64,000 nucleotides of DNA. Source: Methylorubrum salsuginis. Lineage in GTDB: Bacteria; Pseudomonadota; Alphaproteobacteria; Rhizobiales; Beijerinckiaceae. The stretch covers positions 62,001-126,000 of the forward strand of contig NZ_FOSV01000002.1 in NCBI RefSeq assembly GCF_900114375.1, in the 5' to 3' direction. Below, in pieces: positions 46,033 through 54,472 of the stretch. Each line of letters starts with the position of its first letter. Positions within the stretch are counted from its first letter, which is position 1. A program made the position numbers and the translations under genes. The notes under the pieces were generated by a model, which saw only the letters and a list, made by a program, of their open reading frames with translations, made no database searches and had not been told where the DNA came from.

Positions 46033-47873
46033 GCCGCGAGGTCGTCGCCGAAGCGGTCGGCGCGCGGCGCCACCGGCAGGCGCACGATGAAGCGGGCGCC
46101 GCGCACCGTCGGATGCCCCTCCTCATCCGCCGGGCCGGGGCGGTTCTCGGCCCGGATCGTGCCGTGATGCGCCTGGATGATCTGGCGCGAGATCGACAGG
46201 CCGAGCCCGGAATTCTGCCCGAAACCCTGCTCGGGCCGGTCGGTGTAGAAGCGCTCGAAGATGCGCTCCAGGGCGTGCTCGGGGATGCCCGGCCCCTCGT
46301 CCTCGACGATGAACTCGACCTCGTTCTTGAGGCGCCGCAGGGCCACCCGCACCTGGGCGCCCGGCGGCGAGAACGAGCGGGCGTTGTCGAGCAGGTTGTT
46401 GACGACCTGACCGAGCCGGCTGTCGTGGCCGATGATGCGGAACGGCTCCTCTACGTCGCCCGGCGGCCGCTCAATGTCGAATCGGATCAGCGCCGCCTTG
46501 GCCCGACGCCGCTCGTTGGCCACCGAGGTGACGGTGGTCAGGAGCTTGCCGAGATCGACCCGCCGCGCCTCGGCGCGGGCGAGTTCGGCGTCGAGCCGGG
46601 AGGCGTCGGCGATGTCGGAGATCAGCCGGTCGAGGCGCTTCACGTCGTGTTGGATGATCTGCATCAGCCGCCAGCGGGACTCGTCGGTCTTGGCGAGCGG
46701 CAGGGTCTCGACCGCGCTGCGCAAGCTCGTCAGCGGGTTCTTCAACTCGTGGCTGACATCGGCCGCGAAGCTCTCGATGGCGTCGAGCCGGCGGTAGAGG
46801 GCCTGGGTCATGTCGCGCAGGGCGCCGGAGAGATGGCCGATCTCGTCGGTTCGGTTGGTGAAATCGGGAATTTCCTGCCGGGACTTGATGCCCCGGCGCA
46901 CCCGCTCGGCGGCCTCCGCCAGCCGCCGCACCGGGCCGGCGATGGCGCCGGCGAGCAGGATCGACAGCACCAGCATGACGGCCGCCGCGACGAGGAACAC
47001 TTGCAACAATCCGAACCGTTCGGAGGCGATGACCCGGTCGATGTCGCCCCCCTGCGTCGAGACCATCAGGACGCCGCGCACGGAGCCGGCGCGCTGGATC
47101 GGCACCGCCACCGAGACGATGGTCTCGCCGCGCTCGTTGCGCCGGGCGATGGTGCCGCGGGCGCCCGAGAGCGCCGCCTGGACCTCGCGAAAAGCCCGCC
47201 CGTCCTGCGGGCCCGCCTCGTCCTGGCTCGACCGCTCGCTGACGACGAGGCCGAGGATGCGGGTGCCGACGAAGTCCCACACCCGCTCCAGCACGTTGGG
47301 CTTGGGGGGGCGCACCACGGTGTCGCCCCGGCCGACATCGCCGCGGGCGAACAGCGAGCGGGTGTCGAACAGGAGGCTGGCTTCGCGGTCGTAGACGCGG
47401 GCGCGGTTGCCGGTCGGCGTCACGAGGCGGCGCAGCAGCGGCGCGACCTTCTCCGGGTTGAGCGAGAAGGCGAGCGAGGAGGGGTCGTCGTCGAAATCCT
47501 TGCCCTCGCCGGCCTGCTGCTGGAGCAGCTTGTCGGGATCGACCCGGATCGTGTCGGTCTCGACCGAGGCCTGGGCCGCGATGGCGCCGGCGATGATGTC
47601 GCCCTGGATCAGCAGGCTCTGCACACGGGCCTGGATCAGCCCCTGGCGGAACTGGTTCAGGTAGAGGAAGCCGAACAGGAGAACGATCAGCCCGACGAGG
47701 TTGAGCACCACGATGCGGCGCGTCAGGCTGGAGGAGGCGCGTTGGCCCACCGCGTTCCACAGGTCGCGCGGCCAGGTCAGCGGCGGCCGGGCGAAGGTGT
47801 CGAGCAGGCGCAGGAGCGCCGGGCGGCGGGGGCCGCCCTCGGAATCGGGGTCTCGGGACAGGGGGGCGAGCAT
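46029..47873 (-). CDS. chvG: ChvG-type sensor histidine kinase
   Basis: 614 residues from ATG 47873; a TTG at 47906 overlaps the chvI stop but has only one base between its ribosome site and the start. Two membrane segments (about 50-70 and about 285-305) flank a periplasmic domain. HAMP follows, then HisKA with the phosphoacceptor in DVSHELKNPLTSLRSAVETL. The ATPase has VVNNLLDNARSFSP, DEGPGIP and GLGLSISRQII. ChvG (ExoS/BvrS) senses acid and envelope stress in Rhizobiales. It lies between chvI and hprK in an overlapping operon. Confidence 0.94.
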   Translation of the reverse strand: MLAPLSRDPDSEGGPRRPALLRLLDTFARPPLTWPRDLWNAVGQRASSSLTRRIVVLNLVGLIVLLFGFLYLNQFRQGLIQARVQSLLIQGDIIAGAIAAQASVETDTIRVDPDKLLQQQAGEGKDFDDDPSSLAFSLNPEKVAPLLRRLVTPTGNRARVYDREASLLFDTRSLFARGDVGRGDTVVRPPKPNVLERVWDFVGTRILGLVVSERSSQDEAGPQDGRAFREVQAALSGARGTIARRNERGETIVSVAVPIQRAGSVRGVLMVSTQGGDIDRVIASERFGLLQVFLVAAAVMLVLSILLAGAIAGPVRRLAEAAERVRRGIKSRQEIPDFTNRTDEIGHLSGALRDMTQALYRRLDAIESFAADVSHELKNPLTSLRSAVETLPLAKTDESRWRLMQIIQHDVKRLDRLISDIADASRLDAELARAEARRVDLGKLLTTVTSVANERRRAKAALIRFDIERPPGDVEEPFRIIGHDSRLGQVVNNLLDNARSFSPPGAQVRVALRRLKNEVEFIVEDEGPGIPEHALERIFERFYTDRPEQGFGQNSGLGLSISRQIIQAHHGTIRAENRPGPADEEGHPTVRGARFIVRLPVAPRADRFGDDLAA

Positions 47874-47902
47874 CCGCGGATCGACCTTCTGGCGGCGGAG
47901 TC

Positions 47903-48619
47903 TCAACCCTCCTTGAAGCGGTAGCCGACGCCGTACAGCGTCTCGATCATATCGAAGCTCTGGTCGGTCACCTTGAACTTCTTGCGCAGGCGCTTGATGT
48001 GGCTGTCGATGGTGCGGTCGTCGACATAGACCTGATCATCGTAGGCCGCGTCCATCAGCGCGTTGCGGCTCTTCACGACGCCGGGGCGTTGCGCCAGCGC
48101 CTGGAGGATCAGGAACTCGGTGACGGTCAGCGTCACCGGCTCGCCCTTCCACGTGCAGGTGTGGCGCTCGGGGTCCATCATCAGCTGGCCGCGCTCCAGC
48201 GACCGGGCGGCGGCGGCGTCGGCGTCGCGGGCCGGTGCGCCGGGGGTGCCGTCCTTCGGGGCGAAGCGGCGCAGCACCGCCTTCACCCGCTCGACCAGCA
48301 GACGCTGCGAGAACGGCTTATGGATGAAGTCGTCCGCGCCCATCTTCAGGCCGAACAATTCATCGATCTCCTCGTCCTTCGAGGTGAGAAAGATCACCGG
48401 AAGGTCCGATTTCTGCCGCAGGCGTCGGAGAAGCTCCATCCCGTCCATGCGCGGCATCTTGATGTCGAAGATCGCGAGATCGGGCGGGGAGTGCCGCAGG
48501 CCGTCGAGCGCCGAGGCGCCGTCGGTATAGGTCTGGATGCGGTACCCCTCGGTCTCCAGCGCGATCGAGACGGAGGTCAGGATGTTGCGGTCGTCGTCGA
48601 CGAGGGCGATGGTCGGCAT
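47903..48619 (-). CDS. chvI: ChvI-type response regulator
   Basis: OmpR-family regulator of 238 residues. The receiver domain has the acidic pair at 8-10 (VDDD), phosphorylated Asp52 in [10 protein letters not shown] and Lys in HKPFSQRLL. An unusual Ala/Asp-rich linker (about 122-142) precedes a winged-helix DNA-binding domain ending [18 protein letters not shown]...[10 protein letters not shown]. It is the partner of ChvG and first gene of the chvI-chvG-hprK-EIIA-ptsH set. In relatives this pair controls envelope, exopolysaccharide and host-related genes. Confidence 0.95.
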   Translation of the reverse strand: MPTIALVDDDRNILTSVSIALETEGYRIQTYTDGASALDGLRHSPPDLAIFDIKMPRMDGMELLRRLRQKSDLPVIFLTSKDEEIDELFGLKMGADDFIHKPFSQRLLVERVKAVLRRFAPKDGTPGAPARDADAAAARSLERGQLMMDPERHTCTWKGEPVTLTVTEFLILQALAQRPGVVKSRNALMDAAYDDQVYVDDRTIDSHIKRLRKKFKVTDQSFDMIETLYGVGYRFKEG

Positions 48620-48922
48620 GCAGAATTCCTGACTGGACGGCGCGGCGTCGCTCTCTCGAAGGATCGCGGCGGCGCGGCCTGCCTCCGCTGCCGGAGGGGT
48701 TGCGATCCCCGGCGGCGGGTCTCGTCCTTTACGACCATCGTTCGAAAAAAGCGAGCGGGGGTCTAAGCTTGGCCTTAAATGAAGGGGGCCTCCGTCTCCC
48801 GCGTCCGGCAGGATGCCGCACCCGGTGGAAGGCCTCCCGCCCTCGTGCGGCGCGACGGCGGCGGGCTATGCTGGGCGCGAACCGGGTGCCGACAATCCTT
48901 GGCGTCCGGGAGGGAGTTTTTC
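48620..48922. other. 303-base divergent spacer between chvI and the HugZ-like gene
   Basis: Expected to contain both promoters. A GC-rich inverted segment (CTCCGCTGCCGGAGG, 48684-48698) and a less GC-rich patch around 48730-48780 (TCCTTTACGACCATCGTTCG, then GGCCTTAAATGAAGG) are visible. No clear operator or gene is found. The HugZ-like start is preceded by GGGAGGGAG. Confidence 0.4.
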
Positions 48923-49717
48923 ATGAACGACGACGCGACGCCCCCCGCCCCCGAGCGGCGCGGCCCGGCCGAGCCGCTGCCCGCGGCGCAGGCGCCCTTC
49001 GACGCGATCGGCCTCGCCCGCCAGCTCCTGCGCGGCGTGCGCGCCGGGGCGCTCGCCACGATCGACGCCCAGGACGGCACGCCGTTCGCCTCCCTCGTCA
49101 CCATCGCGACCGACCAGGACGGTACGCCCCTGATGCTGATGTCGCGGCTCTCAGGCCATACCCGCAACCTCGACCGGGATCCCCGCTGCTCGCTTCTGTT
49201 CTCCGTCGGCGGCAAGGGCGATCCGCTCGCCCATCCGCGCCTGACCGTGACGGGCCGCGCCACCCGCACCGACGAACCGCGCATCCGCGAGCGTTTCCTC
49301 GCGCGCCATCCGAAGGCCAAGCTCTACGCCGACTTCCCTGATTTCGGCTTCTTCGCCCTCGACCCCACGGCCGGCCATCTCAACGGCGGCTTCGCCAAGG
49401 CCGCGACGCTGACGCGAGACGAACTTTTGCTCGACCTCACCGGGGCCGAGGCGCTGGTGTCGGGGGAGCGGGGCGCGGTCGATCACATGAACGAGGACCA
49501 TGCCGACGCACTCGCCCTCTACGCGGCCTCCGTCGGCGAAGCCGGCACCGGCTGGCGGCTCACCGGGCTCGACCCGGAGGGGCTCGACCTGCTGGCGGGC
49601 GACCGCACCGCCCGCGTGACCTACCCGGAGCCGGTGCGCGACATGGGCGCGTTGCGCAAGGTTCTGGTCACCATGGCGAACGCGGCGCGGGCCGGGGGCG
49701 CGGTCAGCGGCTCCTGA
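48923..49717 (+). CDS. HugZ-like heme/flavin-binding split-barrel protein
   Basis: 264 residues. After a Pro/Ala-rich start the pyridoxamine 5'-phosphate oxidase-like split barrel runs from about 30 to 170 (GALATIDAQDGTPFASLVTIATDQDGTPLMLMSRLSGHTRN). A C-terminal DUF2470 domain (about 178-260) contains VDHMNEDHADALALYA. This two-domain layout is that of HugZ/HutZ-like proteins, which bind or degrade heme. A heme role is inferred; a general FMN or PLP-related oxidase cannot be excluded. Its 3' end overlaps the convergent retropepsin gene by 14 bases. Confidence 0.87.
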   Translation: MNDDATPPAPERRGPAEPLPAAQAPFDAIGLARQLLRGVRAGALATIDAQDGTPFASLVTIATDQDGTPLMLMSRLSGHTRNLDRDPRCSLLFSVGGKGDPLAHPRLTVTGRATRTDEPRIRERFLARHPKAKLYADFPDFGFFALDPTAGHLNGGFAKAATLTRDELLLDLTGAEALVSGERGAVDHMNEDHADALALYAASVGEAGTGWRLTGLDPEGLDLLAGDRTARVTYPEPVRDMGALRKVLVTMANAARAGGAVSGS

Positions 49718-50396
49718 GGATCAGCCGGTCGCCGCGCACCTCGTAGGAGGGCAGGCGGGTCAGGAAGCTCTGGCCGAGCAGGTTGCCCGAGAGGGCGCCG
49801 GGCCGGCTCACCACCGCATCGACGTTGCGTTCGGTGATCGGCCCGACCCGGATCGAATCGAGCCGGATCGGCGCCGTCAGGGCGATCCCGTTCGCCGTGG
49901 ACACCCGCAACGAAAAATCGCCCTCCGCCGGGCGGATGCCGAGCGCGGCGGCGTTCTCGGCGGTCAGCACCACGCTGCTGGCGCCGGTGTCGAAGGCGAA
50001 GCGTTGCTCCGCTCGGCCATTCACCTCGGCGATGACCGAAAAGTCGCCGTCGGAGCGGCGGGTGATCGTCACCTCGCCGCCGGGGCCGACCACGGCGGTG
50101 CCGGGACGCAGAGCGCCCATCAGGTTCGCGCCGATCCGCTGGGCGTCGTCGCGATAGGTGTAGCCCGCGACCGCCAGCGCCCCGAGCCCGAGCCAGATCA
50201 GCGCCGCGCGCACCGTGTCGCCGGGCATCGCGAGCGCGTGGCGCCAGCGCCCGGCGGTGATGAGCAGCAGCAGCGCCGAGAGCGAAACGAGACCGGCGAA
50301 CTGATCGGAATCGAGCCCCAGGACGGGGCCGCCGTCGTGATGGGCGATCAGGACGACGAGGCCGATCCCGAGGATCGCCAGCCCGATCCACATCAT
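49704..50396 (-). CDS. Retropepsin-like aspartic protease (membrane-anchored)
   Basis: 231 residues from ATG 50396. Three hydrophobic segments (about 2-20, 34-48, 64-80) lead to a periplasmic single-lobe aspartic protease domain. The catalytic motif is FAFDTGASSVVLT (Asp136-Thr-Gly), and the flap and second-half glycine are in NLLGQSFLTRL. The length and layout match the TIGR02281 clan AA family, relatives of the rickettsial/Legionella retropepsins. It must dimerise to form an active site. Its start overlaps the DUF1289 stop by four bases (ATGA-type), a conserved pairing in alphaproteobacteria. Confidence 0.89.
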   Translation of the reverse strand: MMWIGLAILGIGLVVLIAHHDGGPVLGLDSDQFAGLVSLSALLLLITAGRWRHALAMPGDTVRAALIWLGLGALAVAGYTYRDDAQRIGANLMGALRPGTAVVGPGGEVTITRRSDGDFSVIAEVNGRAEQRFAFDTGASSVVLTAENAAALGIRPAEGDFSLRVSTANGIALTAPIRLDSIRVGPITERNVDAVVSRPGALSGNLLGQSFLTRLPSYEVRGDRLILRSR

Positions 50397-50605
50397 CGGG
50401 TGAGCGCCCCGCGGCCCGGATAGGCCCGCGCCAGCCGCTCGGGCAGCGTCGCCATGATTGCCTGCCGCCGCGGCTCGGGGAGCGAGCCCCACAGCCCGAT
50501 CTCGTCGCGGGTGCGTCCGCAGCCCTCGCACAGGCCGGTCCGCGCATCGAGCACGCAGACCTTGGTGCAGGGGGAGGAGGGCTTTGCGGAGGGCGGGGCG
50601 GTCAT
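50393..50605 (-). CDS. DUF1289 small cysteine protein
   Basis: 70 residues with the four-cysteine pattern SPCTKVCVLDARTGLCEGCGRTRDEIGLW (Cys13, 17, 26, 29), which may bind a metal or Fe-S cluster. DUF1289 proteins are common in proteobacteria and of unknown function. It overlaps the retropepsin start, so the two are translated together. The ATG at 50605 lacks a strong ribosome site. Confidence 0.88.
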   Translation of the reverse strand: MTAPPSAKPSSPCTKVCVLDARTGLCEGCGRTRDEIGLWGSLPEPRRQAIMATLPERLARAYPGRGALTR

Positions 50606-50643
50606 GGTGTGCGCAGATGGGCTGCGGATGCGTTCCGAATCAA

Positions 50644-50718
50644 GAGCTGGAGCGCCTTCCGACGAAGTGGATGCCGGTTCGTCGAAAGAATGCGCGGCAA
50701 AACAAAAGCTTGGAGCCG
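50644..50718. repeat. Dispersed repeat family C, copy 2
   Basis: The CGACGAA / TTCGTCG arms and the GGATGCCGG core match 5058-5127; the tail GCGGCAAAACAAAAGCTTGGAGCC has more A than copy 1. It occupies the middle of the 144-base spacer between cobS and the DUF1289 gene, so it does not look like a gene or a cobalamin riboswitch. Confidence 0.7.
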
Positions 50719-50749
50719 TGCGTACGTTTCCGTTTGATCGAGCGCGGCT

Positions 50750-51577
50750 CTAAGCCGTCGACGCCACCAGCGCGAGCAGCACCGCGATCTCGCCGAGCTG
50801 CTGGCAGGCGCCGACCACGTCGCCGGTCTGGCCGCCGATTTTTTTCCGCGCCAGTGCCGCCAGCGCGAAGGCGACGCAGGGTGCCAGGACGAGGCCCAGC
50901 GCGAGGCCGAGGGGCGGCAGGCCGAGGCTCGCGCCGACCAGCGCGAGGACGAGGCAGAGGCCGGCGACGGTCAGAAGCGTCGCCCGGCTCGGGCGGCCGA
51001 CCGCGGCGCCCGCGCCGCCGGGGCGGGCGGGATCGAGCCACGCGATCGGCACCAGGGCGGCGCCGCGCGAGACGGAGGCCGCATAGAGAAGCGCCAAGGC
51101 CGCGAGCGCGCCGGAGCGGTCGAGGAGGGTCGCCAGCGTCGCGGCCCGCAGCGCCAGTCCGAGGAACAGCGCGGTGCCACCGAAGGCGCCGATGCGGCTG
51201 TCGCGCATGATCTCCAGGATGCGCTCGGCACTTCGCCCGCCGCCGAAGCCGTCGGCGACGTCCGCCAGGCCGTCCTCGTGCATCGCGCCGGTGACGAGGG
51301 CGAGGGCGGCCAGCGCCAAAGCCGCGGCCACGAACGGCCCGAGCCGGATTTCCCAGGCCAGCACCAGCACGAGGGCGGCGGGCAGCGCCAGGAGCAGGGC
51401 CGCGACGGGCAGCATCCGCGGCACGGTGCGGAAATCCGGGATGCCGTAAGGCTCCGGCTCGTCGGGCAGCGGCGGGATCGGCAGGCGGGTGAAGAAGCGC
51501 AGGCAGGCGGCGAGATCGTAGACGACATCCGCGCCGGGAAAGGGCGGACCCGGATCGCCGCTCTTGCGCTCCACCAT
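50750..51577 (-). CDS. cobS: Adenosylcobinamide-GDP ribazoletransferase (cobalamin synthase)
   Basis: Joins adenosylcobinamide-GDP and alpha-ribazole in the last steps of coenzyme B12 synthesis, at the inner membrane. 275 residues with six to eight hydrophobic segments. [10 protein letters not shown] near 26-35 and the metal-binding [19 protein letters not shown] (97-115) are the family signatures, with RDSRIGAFG following. It is divergent from cobT across 161 bases that must hold both promoters. I see no cobalamin riboswitch in that spacer. Confidence 0.95.
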   Translation of the reverse strand: MVERKSGDPGPPFPGADVVYDLAACLRFFTRLPIPPLPDEPEPYGIPDFRTVPRMLPVAALLLALPAALVLVLAWEIRLGPFVAAALALAALALVTGAMHEDGLADVADGFGGGRSAERILEIMRDSRIGAFGGTALFLGLALRAATLATLLDRSGALAALALLYAASVSRGAALVPIAWLDPARPGGAGAAVGRPSRATLLTVAGLCLVLALVGASLGLPPLGLALGLVLAPCVAFALAALARKKIGGQTGDVVGACQQLGEIAVLLALVASTA

Positions 51578-51738
51578 TCCCGGCTTCCTTCGTCAGGCGC
51601 GACGCCGGGGCCGCCTGTACCGCGGGCCCGCGCGCTTCTATAGCGCTGGCAAGATCCCGGCCGCTATGCGCCTGCTCCCCGTCCCACCCGCTTTTTCGGC
51701 CGGTGGCGCCGACCGAAACCTTGCCGAGAGGCCCCGCG

Positions 51739-52764
51739 ATGACCGATTCCGCCGCGCCGTTCGCCGATATCCGCCGCCTGATCGCCGACATGCCCGGCCC
51801 CGACGCCGACGCCGTCGCGATGGTGCGGGCGCGGGACGCGACGCTGACCAAGCCGCCGGGCGCCCTCGGGCGGTTGGAGACCCTCGTGGAATGGCTCGCC
51901 GCGTGGCAGGGCAAGGGGCGGCCCAGCCTCGACCGGCCGCTGGTCTGCGTGTTCGCGGGCAGCCATGGCGTGGTGGCCCGCAGCGTCTCGGCCTTCCCGG
52001 CCGAGGTCAATCGGCAGATGCTCGACAATTTCGCGGCGGGCGGCGGGGCGATCAATCAGCTCTGCGCCGCATACGGTCTCGGCTTCCGGGTGTTCGACCT
52101 CGCCGTCGATCTGCCGACCGGCGACATCTGCGAGGGCCCCGCGCTCGACGAGCGGGGGTGCGTCGCCACCATGGCCTTCGGCATGGAGGCGGTGGCCGCC
52201 GGCACCGACGGGCTCGCCATCGGCGAGATGGGCATCGGCAACACCACGGTGGCGGCGGCAATCTATGCCGCCCTCTACGGCGGCGACCCGGCGCATTGGG
52301 TCGGGCGCGGCACGGGGGTGGACGAGGGCGGTCTCGCCCGAAAGGCGGAGGCCGTGCGCCTCGCCCTCCAGACCCATGCCGGCCATCTCGACGACCCGTT
52401 GCAGGTGCTCGCCCGCCTCGGCGGCCGCGAGATCGCCGCCATGGCCGGGGCGATCCTCGCCGCGCGTCTCCAGCGGGTGCCGGTGGTGCTCGACGGCTAC
52501 GTCGCGACCGCCGCGGCCGCCGTGCTGCACGCCCTCGATTCCTCCGCGCTGGACCATTGCCTGGCCGGCCATCTCTCGGCGGAAGGCGCGCATGCGGAGG
52601 TGCTGGAGCGCCTCGGGCTGACGCCGCTGCTCTCCCTCGGGATGCGGCTCGGCGAAGCCTCCGGCGCGGCGCTGGCGATGGGTCTGCTCAAGGGGGCGCT
52701 GGCCTGCCACCGCGACATGGCGACGTTCGAGCAGGCGGGGGTGTCGGGGAAGGCCGCGGGGTAA
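51739..52764 (+). CDS. cobT: Nicotinate-nucleotide-dimethylbenzimidazole phosphoribosyltransferase
   Basis: Activates the lower ligand of B12 by making alpha-ribazole phosphate. 341 residues from ATG 51739 with GAGAGG upstream. TKPPGALGRLETL, FAGSHGVVARSVSAFP, NFAAGGGAINQLC and GEMGIGNTTVAAAI are typical of CobT. LGMRLGEASGAALA near the end holds the catalytic glutamate. Together with cobS it completes nucleotide-loop assembly; B12 is needed by methylmalonyl-CoA and ethylmalonyl-CoA mutases in this type of organism. Confidence 0.95.
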   Translation: MTDSAAPFADIRRLIADMPGPDADAVAMVRARDATLTKPPGALGRLETLVEWLAAWQGKGRPSLDRPLVCVFAGSHGVVARSVSAFPAEVNRQMLDNFAAGGGAINQLCAAYGLGFRVFDLAVDLPTGDICEGPALDERGCVATMAFGMEAVAAGTDGLAIGEMGIGNTTVAAAIYAALYGGDPAHWVGRGTGVDEGGLARKAEAVRLALQTHAGHLDDPLQVLARLGGREIAAMAGAILAARLQRVPVVLDGYVATAAAAVLHALDSSALDHCLAGHLSAEGAHAEVLERLGLTPLLSLGMRLGEASGAALAMGLLKGALACHRDMATFEQAGVSGKAAG

Positions 52765-52767
52765 GCC

Positions 52768-53028
52768 TTACGTCGGCCGCGCCGCCTGCGCAGCGTCGTA
52801 GGCGGTCTCCAGCTGCCGGACGGTGGCGAAGAGTTCGCGCAACTCGTCCGGGTTCATGTGCTGGATGTTGACGCTGCCGAGGCTGCCGAACGAGACGACG
52901 ACGTAGGGCTCGCCCGTGTGGCGCTCCTGCTTGAGCTTGAACTTGAGGTAGGAAGAGCCGTCGCTGAGCGGCACCTTGCCGGTCATCAGCACTTCACCTG
53001 TAAACAGGCGGCGGAAAAGCTTGAGCAT
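52768..53028 (-). CDS. Small conserved-looking protein of unknown function
   Basis: 86 residues from ATG 53028 (a TTG at 53037 adds three). It is basic at the start (LKLFRRLFTGEVL), then has a likely beta-rich part (MTGKVPLSDGSSYLKFKLKQE, PYVVVSFGSLGSVNIQHMNPDEL) and a final helix. No signal peptide or membrane segment is seen, and the family is not recognised. It converges on cobT with three bases between stops. GGGGAC just upstream of the ATG supports translation. Confidence 0.7.
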   Translation of the reverse strand: MLKLFRRLFTGEVLMTGKVPLSDGSSYLKFKLKQERHTGEPYVVVSFGSLGSVNIQHMNPDELRELFATVRQLETAYDAAQAARPT

Positions 53029-53087
53029 AGTCCCCAAGAGGTGGGGAGCCGCGATGGTTTGCGCAAGCGGCGGTTGAAGCCCTCGCT

Positions 53088-54467
53088 TCAGGCCAGTCCC
53101 GCCAGATGCAGCCCCACCCCCGCGGCGGAGGCCGCGAGCAGCGTCGGGATCACGCCCACCCGGAAGCGGAACACCGCGAGGATCGCGGCCCCCGAGAGCA
53201 GCAAAGCCGGCCAGCGCAGGCTCGTCCAGACCGGTAGGTCGAGCCGCAGCCCGAGCCCCGGATGCAGGGGGCGGGTCTCCGCAAACAGCAGGTGCAGGGC
53301 GAACCAGACCGCAAGGTTGAGGATCACTCCCACCACCGCCGCGGTGATGGCGGCGAGCGCGCCGGACAGCGCCCGGTTCTCCCGCAGGGCCTCGACGTAG
53401 GGCGCGCCGGCAAAGATCCAGAGGAAGCAGGGCAGGAAGGTCACCCAGGTGGTGAGCAGACCGCCGAGCACGCCCGCGACGTAAGGGTCGAGGCTGCCGG
53501 CCTGCCGGAGGGCGCCGAGGAAGCCGACGAACTGGGTCACCATGATGAGCGGGCCCGGCGTCGTCTCGGCGAGCCCCAGGCCGTCGAGCATCTCGCCGGG
53601 TTTGAGCCAGCCATAGGTGTCGACCGCGGCCTGCGCGACATAGGCCAGGACCGCGTAGGCGCCGCCGAAGGTGACGACCGCCATCTTGGAGAAGAACACC
53701 GCGATGGCGCTGAAGACGTTGTCCGGCCCGAGCCCGATCACCAGCCCCAGCACCGGCCCGAGCCAGAGCGCCAGGAACACCCCGGAGATCGCCAGGGTGC
53801 GGCGCAGGTTCGGCCGGGCATGGGCCGGGACGCCGAGCCCGAGCAGGCTGTCGGCGTCAGGCAGGCCCTTGTCGGCCGCGCCGCCATGGCCGGCGGCGCG
53901 GAAGCTGCGGGCGCCGCCGCGGGTGCCCGCGTAGCCGATCAGGCCCGCCGCCAGAACGATCAGCGGGAACGGCACGTCGAACAGGAAGATGGCCGCGAAG
54001 GCGGCGCCTGCGATGGTGCGCATCGCGTTGTTGCGCAAGGCGCGCGCGCCGACCCGCACCACCGCCTGAAGCACGATGGCGAGCACCGCGCATTTGAGGC
54101 CGAAGAACAGGCCGCCGACGATCCCGACGCCGCCGTAAGCCGCGTAGATCAGGCTCAAGGCCATGATCGAGACGAGGCCGGGCAAGACGAACAGCCCGCC
54201 CGCGATCAGCCCGCCCGCGGTGCGGTGCATCAGCCAGCCGATATAGGTGGCGAGTTGCTGCGCCTCGGGGCCGGGCAGCAGGGTACAGAACGAGAGCGCG
54301 TGGAGGAAGCGCGCCTCGCCGATCCAGCGCTTCTCGTCCACGAGGATGCGGTGCATCACCGCGATCTGCCCGGCCGGGCCGCCGAAGCTGAGGAGCGCGA
54401 TCCGGGCCCAGACGCGGGCCGCCTCGGAGAGCGTGACGCCGTGGTCCGGCGCGCCGTCGCGGTCCAT
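53088..54467 (-). CDS. chrA: Chromate transporter (CHR family, two-domain)
   Basis: 459 residues from ATG 54467, with GAAGG nine bases upstream. Two homologous halves are visible. The first has LLSFGGPAGQIAVMHRILVDEKRWI and LLPGPEAQQLATYIGW; the second has VTFGGAYAVLAYVAQAAVDTYGWL and ETTPGPLIMVTQFVGF. About 10-12 hydrophobic segments support chromate (or sulfate-like anion) efflux across the inner membrane. No chrB or chrF regulator lies nearby. It begins six bases after the amidase stop, so it is likely to share the amidase transcript. Confidence 0.92.
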   Translation of the reverse strand: MDRDGAPDHGVTLSEAARVWARIALLSFGGPAGQIAVMHRILVDEKRWIGEARFLHALSFCTLLPGPEAQQLATYIGWLMHRTAGGLIAGGLFVLPGLVSIMALSLIYAAYGGVGIVGGLFFGLKCAVLAIVLQAVVRVGARALRNNAMRTIAGAAFAAIFLFDVPFPLIVLAAGLIGYAGTRGGARSFRAAGHGGAADKGLPDADSLLGLGVPAHARPNLRRTLAISGVFLALWLGPVLGLVIGLGPDNVFSAIAVFFSKMAVVTFGGAYAVLAYVAQAAVDTYGWLKPGEMLDGLGLAETTPGPLIMVTQFVGFLGALRQAGSLDPYVAGVLGGLLTTWVTFLPCFLWIFAGAPYVEALRENRALSGALAAITAAVVGVILNLAVWFALHLLFAETRPLHPGLGLRLDLPVWTSLRWPALLLSGAAILAVFRFRVGVIPTLLAASAAGVGLHLAGLA

Positions 54468-54472
54468 CCCGG

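Noticed and set aside
50606..50749. Possible cobalamin riboswitch near cobS
   Set aside because: It lies downstream of cobS, and its content matches the dispersed family C repeat at 5058. No B12-box word is seen here or in the cobS/cobT spacer 51578-51738.
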